Of a DNA stretch of 64,000 nt, positions 56,123 to 64,000 are shown one piece after another (position 1 is the stretch's first letter; each line of letters starts with the position of its first letter). Below the pieces are notes generated by a model that searched no databases, was not told where the DNA came from, and saw nothing but the letters and a program-made list of their open reading frames with translations. Both the position numbers and the translations under genes were made by a program. The DNA lies in NCBI GenBank assembly GCA_024803745.1, contig JANJXV010000043.1, forward strand, positions 4,382,518 to 4,446,517, read 5' to 3'. The DNA is from Megascapheus bottae (taxonomy: Eukaryota; Chordata; Mammalia; Rodentia; Geomyidae).

Positions 56123-56599
56123 TAGCCATATTTTAGAGGCTGTCATCTGGGCATAGAACTTGGAAGCTTTGCTGTCCAGAGGACACGGCTAAAATCTATT
56201 GTATTGGACATTCTTTCCCCTCATCCATGTTAGTGAGTTCATTGAGATTTGTAAGCTTTGGATCAATTTTCTAATTGGGCATCTCTCTCATTTCTCTCAG
56301 AGTTCCAGGAAGAGAATATCCTACTTAGGGCATTATAGACTGATCACAAAACAGAGCCACAGGGGTCACAGTTAGAGACCAGTATAGGAAGTGCAATAAT
56401 CAGATAGATGATTGAAAAGGAAGAAATCCAGTAACTAAATGTCAATCACCATTGCCTATATGCCAGGAATCCTTTGCTACACTGTCAGCAAATTCCTCAA
56501 TTCCTGAAATTACTTCAGGAAGAAACAGATATCATATCGGGGATCTTGATTTATTTCTATGTAGGAGACTGAAGACTTCATGTTTTTTTAAGTATAGTT

Positions 56600-56935
56600 C
56601 AGTCCCAGCCCTGGTGTCTCCTACCTGGAGTCCTAGCTACTTAACTGGCTGAGTTCTATAGATAGAGGTTCAAAGCCAGCATGGGCAGCAAAGACCTATG
56701 AGCTCTCATCTTCAATTAGCTACCAGGAAGCCAAAAGTGGAGTTTATTACTGAACTGTTCGAGCTTTCCTTTGGGCAGGAAAGTCTCAAGACCTGTACCC
56801 AGGCCTAGAGTCAAAATCCTAGGACACTCATGGACACACACACACAAACTCACACACACACACACACGCACACACACGGCAGGGGGAGAGAGACAGGCAG
56901 AAAGACAGACAGACAGACAGACAGACAGAATTAGA
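56600..56935 (+). repeat. Composite SINE with (CA)n and (ACAG)n
   Basis: 'cccagccctggtgtctcctacctggagtcctagctacttaactggctgag', 'aaagccagcatgggcagcaaag', then right-half text, then (CA)n at 56,836-56,878 and (ACAG)n at 56,903-56,930. Two microsatellites have grown out of the SINE end. Confidence 0.8.
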
Positions 56936-57286
56936 AAACAAAGCAATGATGCAGAATCTCCTGGGAGACTGCAGGCACATTGGATCAAAATGAAGTTCAC
57001 AGATTTAAAACAAATCACTGCTGTGAACTATCCTGTAATGCAGAATAATCTGTATTTTCTCTGATCAGAAAGCACTGCATATAATGTTCTAACATAGTTG
57101 AGTATCTACAGTGAATACAAAAATGGTAATAAATGAGACAAAAAAATCTAGGATTGTGTTTGTCACAAGTGAAAAGTGTGGGACAGAATGTCGATATCAA
57201 CTATGCGTATTTGAGTTCAAAATGATTGTGGAATTCTGACTTCTTCATTATGCATTGCTCTCTCTTTATATCAAAGGTCTCCAATT

Positions 57287-58228
57287 AATGCAGAGTTGTG
57301 CAATCTAACACACATCTCTGAATTTTATCTCCTGGGACTCTCAGATGGCCCTGAGCTACAACCTAGGCTCTTTGGGCTCTTCCTGTCCATGTACCTGATC
57401 ACTTGCTCAGAAATCTGCTCATCATCCTGGCCGTCACATCTGACCCTCACCTCTACACACCCATGTACTTCTTCCTCTCCATCCTGTCCTTGGCTGACAT
57501 TGTCTTCACCACCACCACCGTCCCCAAGATGCTGGTGGACATCCAGACTCACGGCAGAGCCATCTCATATGCGGGCTGCCTCACCCAGATATCTATTTTT
57601 GTCACTTTTGGTTGTATGGATCTTTTCCTTCTTAGTGTGATGGCCTATGACCGCTTTGTGGCCATCTGTCACCCGCTGAATTACCCTCTCATCAGGAACC
57701 CTCGTCAATGTGTCTCCTTGGTTCTGCCGTCATTTGTTAACAGCATCTTTGGTGGACAGATGCACGTGTGGATGGCCTTACATATGACTGATTTCAAGGA
57801 AGTGGAAATCCCAAGTTTCTTCTGTTATACTTCTCAAGTGCTGAATCTTTCCTGTAAGCACACACTCACAAATGCTATCTTAAAATATGTTGTTGCTACA
57901 ATATATGGATTCCTACAATCTTTTTTCTTATTATAAAATTATTTCTTCAGTGCTGAGAATTCCATCAACAGAAGGGAAGTACAAAGCCTTCTCCACCTGT
58001 GGTTCTCACCTGTCAGTGCTGTGTTTTTTCTTTGGGACAGGATTGGGGGTCTACTTTGCATCGGCCATGTCACATTCTCCCAGGAGCATCACTGTGTCCT
58101 CAGCAATGTACACAGTGGTCACTCCTCTCCTGAATCCCTTCATCTACAGCCTGAGGAAGAAGAACCTCAAAAGTGCCAGGAAGAGGTTGTTCAAACCAAG
58201 AGTTGTTTTGCAGAAGCAACAAAGTTGA
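57287..58228 (+). pseudogene. Olfactory receptor pseudogene (OR7-like), third copy
   Basis: Same family as the two ORs above: [109 protein letters not shown] and [16 protein letters not shown]. No ATG lies in frame ahead of NLT. Compared with the intact sister there is a 1-bp deletion at about 57,404 (TM1) and an 11-bp deletion at about 57,910-57,920 (TM5). Otherwise well preserved. Direct orientation with the intact OR, outside the inverted duplication. Confidence 0.95.
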
Positions 58229-59774
58229 CATGGAATCAGATAAATTCTACCTGTTTGAATACCTAATTGTTCTAGTTTCATTAGTACAATTCATTATTGG
58301 AAAAGAATCTATCAAGATAGATTCTTAATGGAAGAATGTATCTTTTTAATGTTTAAAATGTTAGTTTGTAAAGAATGATGAATGTCTGCAGATGGTGGGC
58401 CCAACAGAGAATGTTGCAAGGATTGAGTAGCAAGTTTGTAATATGTAAAATTTACCTCAATAAAATTGGACAGAAACATGCCTTTTTGTTTTTCTTTTTT
58501 AAGCAGTCTTTGAAGTAATAACTTTCTAATTGGTAGTCAGATATCCTGCCTCCTGCCCTTTGGTTATGAGTTATTTTCAACTGATAAGTTAGTCCCCTAA
58601 TTGTTTCCTCTAATGCATTTTTTTATTTTAAAGGTGATATGTAGATGGGCTACCATTATCTAATTCAAGTAAAGAGTTCATTTCTTTCTGGACAGTGTAA
58701 TTCCTTCCTTCCCTTTCTTCCACAATATCTTTCAAAGAAAATTGGAAATATTGTTTCCTAGTGAAATTATGTGAGGATAGACAAACCTAATCCACTGGCA
58801 ACTACATTTGGTTCTAGGCTGCTTGATTGTCTGGGTACATGAACTCTATGATATGGGGGTCCCGTAATGCTTGAGTGAGCTGGAGGAAGCAATGAAAAAG
58901 CAATCCATTACCTAAACTACAGGGATGTGAGTGGTGCCTTGGAAAGACATTGGAGTGTTCATCTCAAATTCACTTGTAGAAAAACCAGGAGTAAGGGATA
59001 TCGGCTTGGACTTGGCCTTCCAAGACTCAACCAGCCATCGCTAGCCCACACGTTATCCCATCCTTCATCTGTCAGCTGCATTCTTACCGTGCACTTATCA
59101 CTGTCAAGACAGCGACACTCAGGGACATCAACTGGTGGATCTGAAATGCAGTGAACAGTCCCCATCTATGAAAGGAAGGTTCTCTCATGGATATACCTAA
59201 CATCAAGTGTTGGTTAATGCACAAACGCAAAGGACTAGCCTGCCTTGCTGGGTCAGTCCAGGCCAAGCTGAGCAGTCACCCAAAGTGTGGAGCATCTGAT
59301 AGGACTGGCTGAGACCACTGCATCCCATGTCAAATACTTTTTACGTACTTGCTTTACTTTTCAACTCAAGAGGTTCCTGCAAGAAACATTTCTGTATGCA
59401 ATTTTCACCGCAAAGTCTTTCCATGGATTTCAATGGCAGTTTCCTATGAAGTCTTTACATACTTGTATATGTATGGTACATTGTGGTACTAATACTTTGG
59501 AACATTTTGGAGAAAACTTATATCCCCTTAACTCCATTAATGTCCCAAGAGTACCATGAAATATAAATAAGCAAGTCCATAACGTACTCAACATTTCCCT
59601 ATGTCAAAACCTGCTGTACTTGGACACTTCAACTAGCAGATCCAATGTCTAACATCAGAATTATCAGTGATGATGTTTAAGACAAGTGACAATTTTAGTG
59701 CTTTGCCTACACTGCCTTAGTTTTTATTCTTACTGTCTGTTAATAATTTGTATATATGTGTGAAATAATATTGT
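58229..59774. other. Intergenic; no firm feature
   Basis: 58,440-58,480 has a polyadenylation-like 'acctcaataaaattgg'. 58,900-59,300 is GC-richer than its surroundings and holds a possible small minus-strand exon (59,088-59,140; see findings). No known gene or repeat recognised. Confidence 0.4.
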
Positions 59775-60095
59775 TCTTAGGACATCATTATCTCATTGTG
59801 GCATCACACAACTAGTGCAAAATCATAATTTGTGACATCACATCGATGGAATGACATCACTGACCTACCACAACATCCTAACCATTGTGACATCGCATGG
59901 CTATTTTTACAACCGAGAAGCTTGACCTCATGTCCTGATTTTAGCCTAAGAAAGTTTCAGGCATGACAGGCATTGTGAGAGTAAAAAAGATAATCATGAC
60001 CTCACATCAGAATTTTGGCATCATTGTGCCATTGTGATGTCACTGTCACATTGTGGCATCATAAACCTACTGTGACACCACAGTGCTTGTGGCAA
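59775..60095 (+). repeat. Degenerate TGACATCA-rich tandem array
   Basis: Within about 320 bp, tgacatca, tggcatca, their near variants and the reverse complement tgatgtca occur about a dozen times, commonly as 'attgtg[a/g]catca', at irregular 20-45-bp spacing. It looks like an eroded minisatellite. The core resembles a cAMP-response-element half-palindrome but no function can be claimed. Confidence 0.6.
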
Positions 60096-60904
60096 TCCAT
60101 TAATTAAAACTGAATTAAAGACATTGGTGCCTCACACGTGGAGATTAAAGAAACCCCTGTATTATTCATAGTCTCATGCTCACAATTCACACATATGCCC
60201 AGATACTATTTGTATAGGTTTCTAGTTATGAATATGGAGAGGTAGTCCTTTTCTGATCATAATATCTGAGCTATTCTAAGTATAAATATATGCACAATTA
60301 CAATTTCATGGATTGACATAAAAAATAATTGTAACACCAGTGGGTTTTTCTCTCCAATAGCAGGGCTTAAATTCAGGATCTCCTGTTTCTATCCTGTTTG
60401 CTTAGCTTGTTTGCTCATTTGAACTACATCTCCAGCCTGCCTTTTTGCTGAATAATTAAAATGGGTTTCAAACTTTTTTTTTCTAGCCAGACTAACTTAA
60501 TGACATTTACAGGACAGATAGAAAATCCTGGAAATAGAAGAGGAAAATGCAAGTTACACAAGAAGCAAGTAAAAGTACACCTATATCATTGACATATATT
60601 CAAAAGAACTGGTTTGGCTTGGCTCTGATATTAAGCTTCGCCAAATCCTGGACTTGTGATAAGCCATGCACAAGGAAGCAAGTTATGATTTTATGAGGCC
60701 CAAACCACTGCTTTGTATGCTTTGTATGAATTGGGTTGATACATTACATTAGGCTACAGGAGAATTTATCTAGGCCTATCTCTGAAGGCATACTCTACTG
60801 GTCTGTTCCTGACAGGCTTATTTCCATAACACAGGAAGATGGCATACTGTGGTGGGGAGGTCGATTCTATAACAATATTAACGTAAAAGAGTCTGAACTT
60901 TACT
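60096..60904. other. Intergenic, no recognised feature
   Basis: AT-rich. 60,360-60,440 has a weak SINE-like fragment ('gcttaaattcaggatctcc', 'catctccagcctgcc'). Nothing else. Confidence 0.35.
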
Positions 60905-61170
60905 CATTTAGTGTTTTGAGGGTCTGAGGTTTGAACTTAGCCTGGGCACTGTCTCTGAGCTCTTAGGCTCAAGGCTACCACCCTACCCATGGGCCTGGAT
61001 TCTGTCACTGAGCTCTTCACCTCAAGTCTACCACCCTACCCTTTAGCCAAGGTCCCCTTCCATTTTCTAGAGGTTAATTGGAGAAAAGAGTCATAGGTCC
61101 TTTTGTGCCCCAGCTGGCTTTTAACCTTGATCCTCAAATCTCAGTCTCCCTTGGAGCTAAGATAAGTGTC
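60905..61170 (-). repeat. Second-type SINE, nearly full length
   Basis: 'cctgggcactgtctctgagctcttaggctcaaggctaccaccc', a partly duplicated block (60,985-61,045), 'ttctagaggttaattggagaaaagagtc', 'cagctggcttttaaccttgatcctcaaatctcagtctcc'. It is the intact reference for the split copy at 2,286-3,095. Confidence 0.8.
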
Positions 61171-61837
61171 TGAAGTTTGTTTGAGTTCTTGTCCAGTATA
61201 TCCTTAGTTGATACTTTTACTGTTGTTGACAGAAAGCATCTTTCTGTCTATCCCTATGTTCATGGCAAAAAGTTATTTCACTCCAACAATGTATATTTCA
61301 CCTTCATAGACCAACTATTAGAAATTTATAATAGTGGCTTTTCTCTTCCAGTAAATTATAGCCTTAGACTGAGGGTATAACATCAGTCTAGTATTTCACT
61401 GGCACTTAGGTCAGTTTTATATTGTAGACCAAGCAAAAAAAACTACATGATTGAGTGTTGGGTCTTCAGTACCAATGAATTGAGTAACTAAATCTTTACA
61501 GTAGAAAATTAGTTGTTGAGGTTTCCTTGCTTAAGGATGGTGCTTTACTACTGAGTCAAACCTCTCATTTCCTCATTTTTTGAAGGGGGTATGCATTTTG
61601 AGGAGCTTACTTCATTAGGGAAAACAGGCCCCTGCACTTCTCACACAGCCTTGTTGGAACCATGAACTTCAGATTGCCATTTCCAGAGGAGCTAGGATTG
61701 CTAACTTGAGCCAAAGGTCATCTACCCTTTCCTGTGTTTTGAACACATTTAATTACTGTCCCCTCACCAGAGGGCCACTGAGTAGACAGTACAAAATCTG
61801 AGTCAGAGACACAAAGACAGAGAGAGGAGGGGGAAAT

Positions 61838-61838
<1 letters not shown>
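61171..61838. other. Intergenic, decayed SINE
   Basis: 61,520-61,730 resembles a strongly decayed minus-strand SINE ('cttgcttaaggatggtgctttactactgagtc', 'gaggagctaggattgctaacttgagcc'). No gene seen. Confidence 0.4.

Positions 61839-61899
<61 letters not shown>
61839..61899 (+). repeat. (TG)n microsatellite
   Basis: About 30 uninterrupted TG units, the longest pure dinucleotide run in the window. Confidence 0.98.
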
Positions 61900-61903
<4 letters not shown>

Positions 61904-63527
61904 TATGGCCTAACCAGATATTCACTGTGATATGAATTTCCCGGGATATATTGTAAGAATTCAATTCTGTAATGGTGGAAAAAACTATTTCTTAGATTTG
62001 GATAGCCTAATACACTTTGTTAAGCACCAGGACCAGAGTCCAAGAACTAAATTCAGAAATAAATAGTGACACCAATTTTAAAAAATTAAAAATATTTGGT
62101 AAATAAGAGTTAAAAACATTTAAAGTACATCACTGGGATAGACGATTGATAGAAAGGCAGGGGACACAGTGTGGGATTCGGCCTGTGAGGTGGTAGAGAC
62201 ACACTGGAGCCAGGTGGTTCACCAGCAGGCTGCTGGAGAAAACAGCAATTTCTGTCCGTGAAAGCACTGGGAGGAGGGCAGAGCGAAGAGGAGGAACACA
62301 CAGAGGAGTATTTCCATGGCCAAGGGCACCACTTCTGGGGGCCTAGCATATCTAAAGGGACCACCTGTGTCCTCACCACACCGTTTTCACCTAGAGGGTT
62401 CAACCTAGCAGGGGGCGGGGGTTCAAGACATTGCCCATCATCCCACTCAGGTAATCACATCACCAGCTCTGCAGTCAGCAGTACAGACCCCGCTGAGCCC
62501 GGCTTCTCCTTCCTGTCCCCTACAGTGCTAGACAGTGGTTGTGTGAGGCATTCCCATTTCCCCTACTTCATTCTGCAGAACATCTATCACAGACCCAGAA
62601 AAAGATCCAGAGAGGCTGTGTAAACTTGCTCAGAAGGAAATTCCTCCCCCTAATCAGCCCACTTTCTACCTGACCAGAAGCAACCTTCTGCAGGTAGGCT
62701 GAACTTGCTCAAAGACAGCACTTACCTATCCTGATTCAGTTCTGGTCAAGTTTACAGTGGATTCAGGTTTAATGAGGGTTCATTTTGTACACAGAACATA
62801 AAATACTCACTTGTGGTGCCAACCTGTTTCAGTTAACATGACAGACACTTCACCAGTCTCTTTCAACTAGTGCCAACTAGGTTCAGTAGGTCCAGCAATG
62901 GGACAACAACTCACCACCACCTCAGCTCAGATGTACAGCCATGTCCAGCTCACCCACAGGCCTAGAAAAGGCCCATACACACTGGCAGAGTTCAACATCC
63001 ATAACAGACAAAAAATATTCCCGACCTTCAGAGTTAAAGTTATTCATATTCTCTTGCCAATGGTTTTCTTCTTGATGAAAAATGACCTTGAGTGCACATG
63101 ACTTCATCTACTCATCCAGTTCATGACAAGGCAATATTGACTCCAAACCTACCTGCCCACTGAGGGTGGATGAAAGCTCCAGGCTCAACTATAGGGTTCC
63201 TGTGAGGGAGCCAGTGTCCAGCTTCAGGAGGCAAAAACCACTGGCACAAGACACTCACCTCTGAGCCCATCAGAACTGCAGTCGTTCAAAATGAAGGTGG
63301 GTGCAGACCAGGCATATTAGCTACTGTAAGAAGCCTTGAAATGACAATACAGACCTCAAAACTACCCAGTCTCTCAGAATATATGCTTGTGCTTGAAGAA
63401 GAACAAATTAGAAAAGTTCCACAGAAGTATTTGTTTAGACTCTTCATATATTCCAGGAGAAACTCAAAGGTCAAATGAATTTCATTCAACTTTTCCCTTC
63501 TCTATCATTGCCCCTTCCAGGAAAATT
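61900..63527. other. Unassigned, GC-richer non-repeat-like stretch
   Basis: 62,150-62,640 and 62,840-63,260 have higher GC and do not match the window's L1, SINE or ERV families. Short open frames on both strands (for example 62,258-62,623 +) show no recognisable domain. Could hold non-coding exons or an LTR unknown to me. Confidence 0.3.
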
Positions 63528-64000
63528 TTTTTTCATATATTTTTATTGTAATTAATAGAAGGTTTGAATTATATGCACCAGAAAGAAGGTGCCTTACTTC
63601 ACAAACATTGATACCCTTTCTCATATCTTGGTTCTCATTTCCCTCCCACCACCCCACCCCTCATCTTGTTTTCCTCCCTTCCCTATCCAACCTCAAATAA
63701 CCAAATACTCATATATACAATATATCAGATAACCAGATGAAATCCTGTAAGAATATGAGATAACCAAGGACAGCAAAAAAGATGAGAGATAACATAGTAC
63801 ATGAAGGACAACAATCATTCATTATATGGCTTTTGTTTCTATATCCTGGAGGTCTTTCATTTAGTGTCATTCTATATGGCCTTATGTATCTAGGTTTTGT
63901 TCTATTGTAGATCTCTACTAGGAGAGCCAATGGTTTCTACTGATGATGACAAATGAGGGAAACCATTGAGCGTATGGTCCTTTGTGTCTGGCTTACTTCA
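63528..64000 (-). mobile_element. L1 3' end, runs off the window
   Basis: Reverse L1 3'UTR: 'catatatttttattgtaattaatagaagg', C/T block 63,640-63,690, 'ccagatgaaatcctgtaagaatatgagataacc', then the ORF2 tail 'tggtttctactgatgatgac...gtctggcttacttca' at the window end. Confidence 0.9.

Larger units (their letters stand above)
48006..56290 (-). repeat. Inverted duplication, right arm
   Basis: Partner of 41,450-47,822 (paired landmarks listed there). It is longer because of private insertions: 48,760-49,600 (no partner), L1 49,655-50,003, purine repeat 51,170-51,260, L1 51,515-51,850, L1 54,150-54,640 and SINE 55,000-55,270. The end near 56,290 is where similarity to the left arm fades. Confidence 0.88.

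Noticed and set aside
1..64000. CRISPR arrays, bacterial operons, phage or plasmid features
   Set aside because: Splice sites, SINEs, L1s, V2R and OR genes identify mammalian nuclear DNA. The regular repeats are microsatellites, L1 monomers and an eroded minisatellite, with no CRISPR-like repeat-spacer array.

Overview
This is a rodent-type mammalian genomic window that contains only one intact protein-coding gene. The intact gene is a class II olfactory receptor of the OR7 (OR7E-like) type at 52,995-53,969 (+). The rest is a chemosensory gene graveyard filled with retroelements. The abundant ID-related dimeric SINEs, an L1 family with G-rich 3'UTRs and 105-bp 5'UTR monomers, and decayed type 2 vomeronasal receptors (V2R) all fit a rodent. 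The SINE pattern (a tRNA/ID-like left half, a second half ending in 'ggactggcaaaa') resembles that described for Geomyoidea (kangaroo rats, pocket mice). I infer this from memory and did not test it.

Layout. 1-7,300 (-): a V2R pseudogene keeping exons 2-6 in order, with frameshifts in exons 2 and 3 and a stop in the seven-TM exon. 7,385-12,965: a 5.6-kb L1 whose 5' part is inverted. 15,411-17,570 (+): a second V2R remnant, exon 5 plus an internally deleted exon 6. 20,546-22,215 (-): a third V2R remnant, exon 6 plus part of intron 5, a duplicate of the first copy that carries the same stop codon. 22,216-24,545: degraded class II (betaretrovirus-like) ERV fragment. 24,546-31,298: composite L1 with opposed 5'UTRs. 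31,299-37,903: a better preserved class II ERV (gag, dUTPase-protease, RT, RNase H, integrase, 3' LTR, no env), with a textbook -1 frameshift signal at the gag/pro junction and several inactivating lesions in pol.

41,450-56,290 is a large imperfect inverted duplication. The left arm carries a broken OR on the minus strand; the right arm carries its intact sister on the plus strand. Shared SINEs and a shared L1 5'UTR sit at mirrored positions, and L1/SINE insertions private to one arm postdate the duplication. The symmetry axis (about 47,823-48,005) lies inside L1 5'UTR sequence. A third, frameshifted OR of the same family follows at 57,287-58,228. The tail of the window holds a degenerate TGACATCA-rich tandem array (59,775-60,095), SINEs, a (TG)n tract and an L1 3' end running off the window.

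No operon-like cooperation exists here. The biology is birth and death of V2R and OR genes by duplication and inversion, in sequence repeatedly hit by L1, SINE and ERV insertion. I found no candidate for a wholly new molecular system. The most interesting items are the palindromic OR duplication, the premature stop shared by two V2R copies, the preserved ERV frameshift element, and the unexplained TGACATCA array.
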